From Craterostigma plantagineum (taxonomy: Eukaryota; Streptophyta; Magnoliopsida; Lamiales; Linderniaceae), in contig JAPQWV010000017.1 in NCBI GenBank assembly GCA_027422505.1, positions 18,167,501 through 18,231,500 on the forward strand: DNA of 64,000 nt, written 5' to 3'. The notes beneath the pieces were generated by a model that searched no databases, had not been told where the DNA came from, and worked only from the letters and a program-made list of their open reading frames with translations. Positions 33,884 through 44,679 of the stretch are shown in pieces. The number at the start of each line of letters is the position of its first letter. The first letter of the stretch is position 1. The translations under genes were made by a program, and so were the position numbers.

Positions 33884-34621
33884 GAAAATAAAAGGGACCA
33901 AATAATTCCCCATTGTTTATCCCATTGACAAATTTAGTCCACGATGTTTCTCGTGAACCAATTTAGTCCCTGACGTTGTAAAAGTTGGACCAATTTAGTC
34001 CCTATGTTAGTTGACCGTTAATTTTGACCGAAAGTGACACATGTCAACATACGATTGGTTAGTCAAAAAATCATGAATTAACATTAAAAAAGGAAAAAAA
34101 ATCTAAAAACCTAGAAATTTAAAATATCATAAACAATAAAGAGAAAATTAAAAAAACTAAAAATTTAAAAATAAAAAGGAAATATAAAAACAAAAATACA
34201 CAAATAATTTACTAAAAACTAAATACAATATTAATTTGCATTTAATTTATTTAATTTTTCAATGTATTTTAAATTTTAGAATATATTTATTCTCTCTTTA
34301 TTTTAATTTTATTAAGTTATTATTTAAAAATTTAAAAAATTTCTCTATAATTTTATTTTATATTTTTAATTTATTAATATTTTTTCCTTTTTTGGAGTTT
34401 TTACCTTTTTATAATGTAACTTTATGATTTTTAAAACTGGACAATCGCACGTTGACATGTGTCACTTTCAGTCAAAATTAACGGTCAAACTAACGGTGGG
34501 ACTAAATTGGTTCAAATTTAAGAACATTGGGGACTAAATTAGTTCACGGAAAATATCGGGGACTAAATCGGTCCATAGGATAAACATTGGGGATTTTTTG
34601 GGGTTTTCCCCGAATATAAAA
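33884..34621. mobile_element. MULE-like MITE with ~190-bp inverted repeats
   Basis: Element 33894-34611. Both ends carry inverted copies of a block with CCAATTTAGTCCC phrases, ACCGTTAATTTTGAC and GTGACACATGTCAAC, around an extremely AT-rich core. The flanks GAAAATAAAA and GAATATAAAA form a 10-bp duplication with one mismatch. No coding capacity. Confidence 0.72.
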
Positions 34622-34660
34622 CAAACAACTATGGTAAAAAATATAATTTAAGTAAACATT

Positions 34661-34838
34661 TTGAGACCCCAATTACTGTTTAGGCAGAGAGAAAAGCACC
34701 ACGCATATTTCGCGTTTCATTTGCATATGGTTGGAGACAAATTTGGGTATAAAATTGAAATTTTGGTACCGATTCGGAGATCAACACACTTTTGCTATTA
34801 ACTAAGAGACCCCAATTACTGTTTAGGCAGAGAATCCC
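34661..34838. repeat. ~30-bp direct repeat
   Basis: GAGACCCCAATTACTGTTTA plus GGCAGAGA occurs at about 34663 and again at about 34807, about 145 bp apart. It may mark a small tandem duplication. Confidence 0.7.
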
Positions 34839-35224
34839 ATTAGGTACGGATTAATAAAATAATAACAAGAAGGGTCCTATTATTCATACCCCTTACACCC
34901 CCTTTTTACACCCTCTTAGTGAAAAACACATGAAATTTGTAAAACTTATTTTACCTAACCAAACCACATGAATTCAACAATTACTATATTTAATTAATTT
35001 ATTTAATTTCATATAATTCAAAACAAAATTAATTATATGTGTTAGTCAACTAATTTATTTACTATTTTTTATTAATCAGTGAACTTTTTAGTTAACTTTA
35101 AAAATATTTATATTTTAAATTATTAATATATTTTATTTTAATAAAATATTTATATGACACAAATATTTTGATAACATATTCAAACTTAAATAAACATATA
35201 AATAATAAACAATTAGCTAAAGAC

Positions 35225-35540
35225 TAATATTAGAGCGCAACTGCTTTTCATATTATTAGTACGATTAACATAAGGAGTACTCCATGCAGCTGCACATTTA
35301 TCTCTGAAATAAACCCATTGTGGCATGATAGTCGGCATCGGGTATCCTTCAGATAATAAAATTTCACGTAGTGATTATTATTAACATGACCAATCGCAAT
35401 AGCAACATGATGATACCATGGTGGCGGAGCAGACCGGAGCGGTAAGTATGTCGTACTGCCTCTATTGCTTATAACATGTAATATCAATTGGAGCTTCCAA
35501 CCAACTGTATGATGATGATGATCATGTCGATTTCTCATCC
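35225..35540 (-). pseudogene. OTU-like protease domain fragment (MULE-associated)
   Basis: Minus-strand text reads TTYLPLRSAPPPWYHHVAIA then IGHVNNNHYVKF and, after a one-base shift, GYPMPTIMPQWVYFRDKCAA then WSTPYVNRTN. This matches the pattern of the C-terminal half of OTU-like cysteine protease domains that accompany plant MULE and FAR1-like proteins ('YLPLRS', 'IAIGHVNxNHF', 'GxPMPPI'), including the His of the NNH motif. The N-terminal half with the catalytic Cys is absent upstream. Probably a relic of an autonomous MULE or of a captured OTU gene. Confidence 0.65.
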
Positions 35541-35634
35541 CAAAGAATAAAGTGAATCCACGAACTTAGTCAACTATATTATCATTGGGGAGTTCGATCT
35601 GCTTTTGGAATTATTGAATTCACTTTCCAAGTAT

Positions 35635-35638
<4 letters not shown>

Positions 35639-35671
<33 letters not shown>
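35639..35671. repeat. (TA)n microsatellite
   Basis: Uninterrupted TA dinucleotides for about 30 bp with short related runs beside it. Confidence 0.95.
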
Positions 35672-35674
<3 letters not shown>

Positions 35675-35848
35675 TATATATAGGATAATTAAATTCTATT
35701 TTAGGGAAAATTGTGAAAATAATTAATAAAGTAATAAACCTTGAAAATAAAAGTATTTAATGACTTACTTTCATTATTAGGGGGGTGTATATATAAAAAG
35801 AAAAAAGAGGATGCCAATAGAATCACCCTAACAAGAATCATATGATCT

Positions 35849-36532
35849 GACGAGAGCAATGTTTTAAAAAACGAATGAAAGCGTGCCACGTGGCACTATA
35901 TTTTTTTTCCATAGAACACTTCAATGCGTACCTCAAATAGTGTTCCTCTTAATTTTAATTTTTTTATTATTGTTTTAATTAACTTTTAATTATATTTTAC
36001 CAAATCATACAATTATCGTTATTTTATGTAATTTAAATGATAAAATAAATAAATATATCTAACTTGTTCGTTATTTTTTAGTGATCAAAATAATATCCAT
36101 TTCATATATTTTTTATATATATTTATCGATATTGATAAAAAATCATATTTTCATGTTATCTCAAGGAATAAGTGAAATAGAATTGGAAAAAAATGAATGA
36201 ATTACAATTATAACCCCTAACATATAAAAATTGCATTGTCTCCATATCAATTTTTTATTAAATATCAATTATATTTTCATAAAATAATTCTATGTATTAA
36301 AAGATAGTCAACTAAAATATTATTATTATTATTATTATTTGTATACTTCAAATACTACATTATTTTATTTTTTCAATTGAACTAACTATACTAAACAAAT
36401 TAATACTAAAGGATAATGTTTATAGAGGAAAATATGTCTTGCTCCAAATGCTTATGCAATACGCTACGCTATGTAAGCGACGCAATAACGGAAGACGCAT
36501 TGCGCAACGCGTTTTAAAACACTGGACGAGAG
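35849..36532. mobile_element. Non-autonomous hAT element, 8-bp TSD
   Basis: Element 35857-36524 (668 bp) with ends CAATGTTTTAAAA and its imperfect inverse TTTTAAAACACTG, flanked by identical 8-bp duplications GACGAGAG (35849-35856, 36525-36532). TIR style and TSD length indicate the hAT superfamily. The interior is AT-rich without a transposase. Confidence 0.85.
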
Positions 36533-36690
36533 TCACCGCGTTGCACCTCCATGAGCTGCTCTGTCCGGATGAGTTTGCTACGACACTCAACACATCGTGG
36601 GCAATTTGCGATTCTGATAACTCTCGGATAATGAACCGAAATATATCACCGCAAAGCAGCCGCTTCCAAAGCATTAAAGGCACTCGTTGA
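36533..36690 (-). pseudogene. Possible decayed exon, unrecognised
   Basis: A less AT-rich stretch beside the hAT. One minus-strand frame reads STSAFNALEAAALR, a stop, then YISVHYPRVIRIANCPRCVE and KLIRTEQLMEVQRGD. It looks coding (balanced composition, CxxC-like pairs) but I do not recognise it. It continues across the hAT insertion for only a few codons. Could equally be part of an unidentified transposon. Confidence 0.3.
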
Positions 36691-36809
36691 GAAGGTATAT
36701 ATGAAAATGTGGTTTTTTAATCATGGGATGCATCTTTATGTCAAGGACACCTCTAAAAAGCATCGTTTGAACTTCATAACCCTTGGACATCTATAAATTG
36801 GTTCCACAC

Positions 36810-37483
36810 TGTTGGAATGATTCGATTCATTCCCGTTATTGTTGGCCTACAGAAATAATTAGTTGGGATATTTTAATCCTTAAGAATTTATTATTTATTG
36901 CCTGGTTATTAAGCCTTGATGGACGGACTAATAACCATTACACTTATTGGGCCGGTCATGTCTCTTGCTCTACATAATTAAAGCCCGGCTCCCAAGTGCC
37001 TCTCTATATATAGGCTATCATATAAGCCTTATTTATATGTACATCCTAAAAAACACTCTACAACACACACACACACACACACACACACTATAGCGTAAAC
37101 GTTCTTAACGATCGAACGGTACGCTGTCACTATAACGTGGGAGCCCTTAAAGAAGTACACGGGTCTCCATCAACCTCCGTAGAGTGAAATAGGCGAAGAT
37201 TGCGTCCTGACGGGCATCAACGATGTCTGCGATAAACACAGGTAATTCATTAGTATAAACTCATTTCGATCATGCATTAGAGAAGATCCGCTTCACGGTG
37301 GTCTTGCTTACGAATAACGAGATCACGTTATGATCACCGTGCACGCATAGCCGTAATCTCGCTTACGAAAACGAGATTACCTTGCGACGCTATGCTTAAG
37401 GATATAAAGGTTACGTTAGTAACTCGAGTATGGGCTCGAGATTATGTAACGACTATCGCGACCATGATCCATCAAAGCTAACA
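36810..37483 (+). repeat. 5' LTR of copia element 1
   Basis: 674 bp, begins TGTTGGAATGATTCG and ends AGCTAACA. Contains TCTATATATAGG (likely TATA box, about 37003) and an (AC)n microsatellite at 37063-37088. Confidence 0.8.
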
Positions 37484-38219
37484 TTTGGCAGCGACGGAAC
37501 CACAGGGGGGTCAGAGGGGTCGGCCGACCCCCGGCGGCCGGCGTCAGAAGGGTATATGGTAGGGCTGATAAGATGGAGGCTGGAGCCTCCATGGATGAGT
37601 CTGGTTCTATGACCGTTCGTACTTCGTTGAAAGTTGAAGAATGGGGATGAAAGAGAAACGAAACCCAACATTTGGGGATTTTGTAGTTTGGGCTTATTTG
37701 TATTGGGCTCATCTAAAAATAAAATAAAAGATATCTCTTTAATCCTCATTAAACATTTAATTACTAGTTACCTTCGCGCACGTGAAGCAAAAAGCAGTTT
37801 ACTAACTTATTTAGTGTAGTAGTTTTTTAATATTTATTTTATGTTCTAACTATCAAAAGAAAATGGACTCTTTTATCACGATAGATCTCACTTAAGTGGG
37901 TAAGAGTGGACGTGGGTCTTTTCTATTAATAGAATATAGATTTAAGGCAGTTAACAAATTGGCTTAAAATTTGTGTGTAAAATTTAAACGTTAGAAATGT
38001 TTCGTGATAAAAAATATGACATGAGAATGATTTTCAACGGAATTAATATTATATGTACTACAGTTTTTTTGTTAACCGAGGAGCCTTGCGAGCCAGGTAA
38101 ACCTCCGAGGCCGATCCACTACCTGCTACACAGACCGATCAGGTCAAATGCACATTACCACTAGCCCCCTATAGTTCGACCCCCAAATACCAAGTCCTGG
38201 TTCCGTCACTGACATTTGG
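37481..38219. mobile_element. hAT element inserted in the copia-1 PBS
   Basis: Element 37489-38211 (723 bp) with ends CAGCGACGGAACCA and TGGTTCCGTCACTG, flanked by perfect 8-bp duplications ACATTTGG (37481-37488, 38212-38219). Removing it restores LTR end AACA, two bases, then TGGTATTAGAGCCC. The ends also carry C-rich or G-rich blocks inside the TIRs. No transposase. Confidence 0.9.
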
Positions 38220-38230
38220 TATTAGAGCCC
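38217..38230 (+). promoter_or_regulatory. Primer binding site of copia 1
   Basis: TGGTATTAGAGCCC differs from the iMet complement TGGTATCAGAGCC by one base. Its first bases are shared with the hAT target duplication. Confidence 0.82.
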
Positions 38231-39729
38231 ATGTTTATTTGATGCATAGATCGAATGAGTTTCGTAATTACCTTTCAAGATCGACGTAGTCACATAATGA
38301 CCTCGTCTTTCTCGTCGTAGTATGATGTCTCTTATGGTTACCTCATCGATCTCACGATCTTCCCGTTGCTGTTGGATCTAAGACCATTAGCACCGTTTGT
38401 GGGAAAATATGAGATGTCTCTACGTTTTTCATCGATCGACTCCTCACAAACTTTGAGCGATTGCGGTGATACGTAGCTTATGATCATGATAACACACATA
38501 CGTGTATAATGAATATCATGAACATCAACTACGTAAGTTCTATAAAGCTTCGGTGATCTTGTTAAGAAGCATGCGATCTTACCACCCACTTCAAAAGGTG
38601 TATGATGATGATGCACATAGCTTATGCTTATAATGATTGGGAAGCTTACCACTAATAATTCTTGCGAGCCATGTGAGAAAAGGTTTCTGTATAGAACCAC
38701 AGTTCTCGTTACCGACACCCAATGTCTTCATTGTTGTAGATGTCTCATGAAATGATTAAAGAATGACATTATTTGTGTTGATGACATGTGTGGGTCACGT
38801 TTTCATGCACTAAAGATTTTGTTCTTTCAACAAGGACAACCATACAATAATATAATATAATTGTTAAAAAAAATTAGAAAATTGATGATAACATGTTACG
38901 CCTAAAGCATAGTGCTCCATTATTGATTTTTTTTTGGCGAAAGGCATGGCCTATCACTTGAATTCACGTAAAAATTAATAGCTTCATGTCATCTCTAACA
39001 CTAATAATGTTTCGCAAGGTGACATAAAATAAAACTGGGGTGTCAATTAGTAAGTAGATGACCATGACGTGAATTAGTTATATGCCTTTATTACTTGATC
39101 CGTTTCTACTAAATAATGTCTAATTGGTATAAGGATCTTATCTAGGCATTAATGTGACAATAATATATTATGTATATACTAACGAAATTGCGTATTAAGT
39201 CTAAGCGTAAAATATATACATAATTAACGCCAAGTGGTTCTTATTTATTCTTTCGGCATATCGGCCCAACGGAAGATTGCCAATTGAATAAATAAGATTA
39301 CGTTTTATTCATCAAATCAAGCCATATTGAGCTAACAGAAATTTTTGGCGATTCATAGAAATGAATTATAGTTTGGATTCATCTTCCGCCCAACAGTGAT
39401 GTGGATTTGAATTATAATTAATGCTAAAGTTTAACCGAGAAATGAAAGTGCTTTTGGTATAATCGGCCCAACGGAAGGTTGTAATAATATGCTATTTCTT
39501 AATGAAAATTTATGATTATTTTCCATACTTTAGCACTTATGTTTAAATGAGAAAAGCTTATTTATATTTTTGTAAACGGCCCAAAGGAAGTTGCATTTAT
39601 ATTTCTTTTCTCAATGGAAAGCTTATATATTTACTTTCCAAATAAAGTGTACTTCTTAAGTGGTTGAGTTCAAAATTATGATTTGTGCTTTTCCTGATGA
39701 GCTTAATTGATTATGTGATTACAGCCACG
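38231..39729 (+). other. Untranslated leader of copia 1
   Basis: About 1.5 kb without conserved ORF. The word CGGCCCAACGGAAG recurs near 39262 and 39464, with a variant (ACGGCCCAAAGGAAG) at 39576. Such repeated words occur in leaders of related copia elements. Confidence 0.55.
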
Positions 39730-40236
39730 TAGGGTTGTCAACGGGGCGGGTTCGGGGCGGGGATCTAATCCCTGTCCCCGCCCCGCGAGGCAAACGGGGA
39801 CGGAATCGTCCCCGTCCCCGCGGGGATCCCCGTCCCCGCGGCGATTCCCCGCCCCGTCAATATTTTAAAAAAAAAAATTCAATTTTTATTATTTTAATAT
39901 TATTTAAACTATATTTTAATATTAATTAAATTATTTAAACTATATTTTAATATTCATTAAATTATTTAAACTATATTTTAATTATATTTATATTATTATA
40001 ATATTATTCGAAGTATATTTTCATATTATTTATCTTATAATAATATTAATTGAATATAATAATTATTATTTTAATTTCGGGGACGGGACGGGGAACGGGG
40101 CGGGGATATCCGCGGGGAAAAATATTCCCCCGTCCCCGCCCCGCGGGGATAGAATAGCGGGGATTCCCCGTCCTATTCGGGGCGGATCCCCGCGGGGACG
40201 GGGAATCCCCGCCCCATTGACAACCCTACAGCCACG
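39722..40236. mobile_element. hAT-type MITE with GC-rich arms
   Basis: Element 39730-40228 (499 bp) with perfect ends TAGGGTTGTCAA and TTGACAACCCTA and 8-bp duplications CAGCCACG (39722-39729, 40229-40236). The outer ~120 bp at each end are runs of GGGGACGGGG/CCCCGTCCCC-like sequence with repeated CCCCGCGGGG palindromes; the centre is almost pure A/T. Strong hairpin potential. ORFs over the arms are compositional artefacts. Confidence 0.9.
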
Positions 40237-40239
40237 ATT

Positions 40240-41035
40240 ATGAGTCAAATTGCATCAATTGAAACGCTGACGGGTAGCAACTTCAAGAAATGAAAAGAAC
40301 AAGTTCTTCTCCTCCTTGGAATCATGGACCTTGATTATGCCTTGCGGACAGAAATGCCTAACCCACTTACAGACGACAGCACTAATAAAGAGCGGTCTGC
40401 TTTTGAAAGTGGGAAAGGTCTAACTGCTTATCACTAATGGCTATGAAACGCACCATATCTTCGGACATACGAGGATGCGTTCCTGATTCTGATAATGCCA
40501 AAACCTTCCTTGGCTTAATTGAGGAGCAATTTCAGAGTTCTTCGAAGGCTCTTGCTACTACACTGATCACCAAAATGGTTACTCTTACATATAATGGTGT
40601 TGGTGGTGTTCGTGGGCACATTCTCAAAATGAATGACATGGCCAATCAAGGCTATGGGTATGGAGATCTCCGAGGGTTTTCTCGTTCATTTCATTATGAC
40701 ATCTCTCTCTTCTACGTTTGGTCCATTTAAGATCAATTATAATACCCAGAAGGAGAAATGGAAAATGAGCGAACTGATCAGTATGTGTGATCATGAAGAA
40801 GAAAGACTTATAGCGGAGGCTCCTGAATGTGCCTATTTCACTACTCAAGGTCAGGGCAAGAAACATAATGGCTGGGTAAAAAGAAGCAGCAGGTAAAGAA
40901 AATTAATGATGGGAACAAGACTGGTCCTTCAGGCTTAAAGTCTCGTAAATGTAAGTTTTGCCGCGAGACTAATCATGTTCAGAAGGAATGTCCAAAATTC
41001 AAGGAGTGGTTGGCTAAGAAGTGTAAAATATCTAA
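40240..41035 (+). pseudogene. Copia-1 gag (broken)
   Basis: Begins MSQIASIETLTGSNFKK at the ATG 40240, where the expected Trp codon has become TGA. Several shifts later: AMKRTISSDIRGCVPDSDNA, TLITKMVTLTYNGVGGVRGH, then FGPFKINYNTQKEKWKMSEL. A zinc knuckle CKFCRETNHVQKEC lies at about 40951-40992. UBN2-type copia Gag, which packages element RNA. At least four frame breaks. Confidence 0.85.
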
Positions 41036-41240
41036 CTACGTTTGTATGAATCTTTCCTTGCTAATGTTTCTACTGATACATGGTGGATTGACACTGGTGC
41101 TTCTATGCATATAACTTGTTCATTGCAGGGATTCCGTTATGTGAGGAAGCTAAATAAAGGGGAATGCAACATTGTGGTTGGAAATGAAAATAATGTTCTG
41201 ATTGAAGCCGTAGGAACTCTTTGATCAATTTTGGAGAGTG
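41036..41240 (+). pseudogene. Copia-1 protease
   Basis: TDTWWIDTGASMHITCSLQG carries the retropepsin DTGA site. It is followed by [20 protein letters not shown] and a stop at 41224. It would mature the polyprotein. Confidence 0.82.
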
Positions 41241-42720
41241 GTTTTATATTGGGCTTATTTAATACTGCTTGTACCTGGTATTACAAGAAACCTTACTTCT
41301 TTATCTCAACTTGATGTTTATGGCTTCTCGTTTAAGTTTGAGAATAATGGTTTTACCATTTCGTTAAATTTTCACGTTGTTGGCTCCGGAAATTTGGAGG
41401 GAAACCTCTACAAATTATGTTTAAATGCTTCTTTCGCTTATTTAACGGAATCCGCATATGAAATTAGTTCAAGTCAAAGCAATGGCAAAAGAAAGATAAT
41501 CGATGAGAATTCTGCTATATTGTGGCACGAACGTTTAGGCCACATATCTCGAGACAGAATGCAGCAACTCATTAAAGATGGAATTCTTCATCAATTAGAT
41601 TTCTCTAATTTCGACACCTGTATTAAGTGTATTAAAGGAAAATTTACACAAGGAAATAAATGTAGTGCCACCAGAAGTAATGGACTATTAGAACTGATTC
41701 ACACAGATATCAGTGGTCCATATACTGCTGGAATTAATGGCCGCCGATACTTCATTACGTTTATTGATGACCACTCTCGTTATGGATATATTGATCTCCT
41801 TCATGAAAAATCCGAAGCGCTCCAGGTTTTCAAGACTTATAAAGCTGAAGTCGAAAACCAACTTGATTGCAAAATCAAAGTTGTGAGATCTGATAGAGGA
41901 GGAGAATATTACGGGAAATTCTCTGACTCGGGTCGCAATCTTGGAGCTTTTGCCTTGTTCTTACTTGAGTGCGGCATAGTCCATCAGGTTTCCATGCCTG
42001 GGACGCCTCAGCAGAACGGTGTTGCTGAAAGGCGAAACAGTACCCTTATGGATATGGGACGGAGTATGATATGCCAAACATCTTTACCTGAATATCTTTG
42101 GGTTGAGGCACTTAAAACAGCTATGCATATACTTAATCGGGTTCCTACTAAAGCGACGCCTAAAACCCCTTATGAATTATGGGCAAATAGGAAACCGAGT
42201 ATTCATTATTTGCATGTATGGGGCTGTCCTGCTGAAGCTAAAATTTTCAACCCAAACTTACGAAAGCTTGATTCAAAAACCATAAGTTGCTATTTATCGG
42301 TTATCCAAAAAGATCTAAGGGTTTTCGATTTTATTGCCTATCTCATACCACACGAATTGTCGAAACTCGACATGCCGTATTTTTAGAAAATGTCGGTACT
42401 TGTGATCATAGCATATCTCGTAAAATAACTCTTGAAGAGGAATCTAAATCATTAGATGTTCCAATTATGTCAAGAGATTTAGCAATCCCCGAATCTGTGG
42501 GAGGATCGCTAAATAATGAGAATATGCCTAATATATCAGATCACGATAATGATCCTTCTCCATCCGTTGTTCCAGAACCATCTTCAGGGAGGTTTGAACG
42601 AGTGAGAAGGCCGACTTTTCATGATGATTATGTCTATTTAGATGACTGGGATAATTCTATTGGGAATGATCCTGCGTCATTTGATGATGCTATGACGCGC
42701 GACCAAAGAACTCAATGGGC
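41241..42720 (+). pseudogene. Copia-1 integrase
   Basis: Pre-integrase HHCC zinc domain ([16 protein letters not shown]...CIKCIKGKF, about 41523-41640), then the DDE core: [20 protein letters not shown] with the first Asp, [14 protein letters not shown] with the second, [20 protein letters not shown] with the Glu. The frame is open from 41238 to about 42290, shifts there, and continues as [20 protein letters not shown] to the RT linker near 42720. All three catalytic residues are present, so this domain is well preserved. Confidence 0.88.
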
Positions 42721-43794
42721 TTGAAGCCATGAACGAAGAGTTAAACTCAATGAAGTTGAATGAGGTTTGGGACATTGTAGACTTGCCTAAAGGATTCAAA
42801 CCGATAGGTTGTAAATGGGTATTCAAAACCAAACTCAATCCTCAAGGTGATGTCGAACGATAAAAGGCCCGATTGGTCGCTAAAGGGTTTACGCAAAGAG
42901 AAGGTATTGAGTATAACGAAACCTTCTCTCCCGTTTTCAAAAAGGACTCATTCCGCATTATTATGGCCCTTGTAGCTCATTATGATTTAGAGCTACATCA
43001 AATGGATGTTAAAACAGCATTCCTGAACGGTGACTTGCATGAGAATGTTTATATGATGCAACCAGAAGGTTTTCTGGTTGAGGGCAAGGAACACATGGTA
43101 TGCAAGCTTAAGAAGTCCATTTGCGGCCTTAAACAGTCATCTCGACAGTGGTATTTAAAATTTTTAAAGGCGGTTAGTGAATTCGGTTTCAAAGAAAATT
43201 TGGTCGACCAGTGTATATTTATGAAAATCTGTGGGAGCAAATTTATCATTCTTGTACTGCATGTGGATGACATTTAGTTGCCTGTAATGATTTAGGCATG
43301 TTACACGAGACTAAAGAATTTTTACCGAGTAAATTCGATATGAAAGATCTTGGTGAAGCCTCTTATATTACTGGCACAGAAATTCACCGAGATCGAACTC
43401 ATGGCATGTTAGGCCTTTCTCAGAAAGCTTATATTGAAAAGGTCCTTAAAAGATACAACATGCATAATTGCCCTTCCACAGTTGCACCGACCTCTAAAAG
43501 CGAAAGATTTAGTTTATCATAGTGTCCCAGGACGCGCTAGCAGAAATGGATAAAATTCCTTATGCCTCTGTTGTAGGGAGTATTATGTATGCTCAAGTCT
43601 GTACGTGCCCAGATATCGCCTATATTGTTGTGAAAGAAAGGATCCACAATGAGTTAATATCCATTGAGCACATCAGTACTAGTGCTATGGTAGCTGACCC
43701 GTTGACGAAAGATTTACCTACCAAGGTGTTTCTCGAGCACATATATAACTTGGGACTTTATGCGAACTTTGATTTGGAGAGGTCATTAGTTTGA
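42721..43794 (+). pseudogene. Copia-1 reverse transcriptase with deleted RNase H
   Basis: [55 protein letters not shown] and the catalytic VLHVDDI are visible, with an early stop (TAA near 42860) and one after VDDI. The last part reads DMKDLGEASYITGTEIHRDR and YASVVGSIMYAQVCTCPDIA, then jumps to VADPLTKDLPTKVFLEHI. About 150 residues, the main RNase H domain, are missing near 43630. Confidence 0.86.
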
Positions 43795-44679
43795 ATGGAT
43801 ACTGTGATCACATTACGTAATGATATAGAAATAGTCCACGCAGACGGTCTTATAGGCAAATTAGGTTTACTGCAATTACGTGCATGTTTGTTTGACGTTA
43901 CGTGCGTGTATTTAAGTGTTTTTGTGTGTGAGACGTATTCTCCCGGTTGGACAAAATACTAAGTGGGTAAAGGACTGGGTCCTGTCTTCTATCAAGCTCG
44001 AAACCATTGCGGCTTGAGTGTCGTGTGCGGTTTGTTCCGAGTTATCGGCGCCAATCATTTCACTCTTGTCGTAGTTGGTCCGGGTGCGTTAAGACAATAA
44101 AGTCAAGCTCATTATTGAAACGACTTGAGTGTATGTGCGGTTTGTTCCGAGTTATCGGCGCCCAACATTTTACTCTTGACGTGGATATTTTGGGTGACTG
44201 TCTAAATGTCGCTCTCCGAAACATATTCACGCCTTATAAAGAGTTATCCTATGGGCGGGATTTTCAAAATGTTAGGATTGAACCAGACGTTGATAGGTCA
44301 CACTTAGACGGTTATTTCCCAATTATTCCTGTTAGTGTGAGGGTTCCTAACCGGAGACAAAGTTGTTGAAACACTCATGAGATTGACTCGTGTGGGACAC
44401 AGGGATCATCTATGGGTTCGTGTGGGACACGACGCCGTCCGAGTAATGGGCCAATAAACTGTTAGGTTGAGGTTCATTTATGCGGAGCGGGGAAATCAAC
44501 TCCACTATGAATCCATCAACGAGGTTTCCAAAATCTCTATCGGGAGAATGGGATTTTGAGAAAAATAGTGGGAGCCAAGCCAAACCGTTAAAGTCCTTAT
44601 TTGTGCTTGTAGAATAATACGTTGACCCCTTCAATGCTTTATTTTCTGCAGATTGTTTTCTTTATTGTTTGTATACAAA
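43795..44679 (+). other. Junction and leader of copia element 2
   Basis: No ORF of known type. A ~120-bp imperfect tandem duplication lies at about 44000-44180 (GTGCGGTTTGTTCCGAGTTATC twice). No LTR or PBS for copia 2 is present here, and no 3' LTR for copia 1, so a deletion has joined the two elements somewhere in this stretch. Confidence 0.6.

Larger units (their letters stand above)
36810..43794 (+). mobile_element. Ty1/copia element 1 (5' LTR kept, 3' LTR missing)
   Basis: Plus-strand copia element with a 5' LTR (36810-37483), an iMet-like PBS (38217-38230), a ~1.3-kb leader, gag, protease, integrase, RT and a mostly deleted RNase H. It was hit by a hAT between LTR and PBS (37489-38211) and by a hAT MITE before gag (39730-40228). 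No copy of the LTR is found downstream; after 43794 the sequence becomes the leader of a different copia element. Many frameshifts and stops are present. Confidence 0.83.

Noticed and set aside
39735..40248. Arg/Pro/Gly-rich ORFs at both ends of the GC-rich MITE
   Set aside because: Compositional artefacts of GGGGACGGGG runs.
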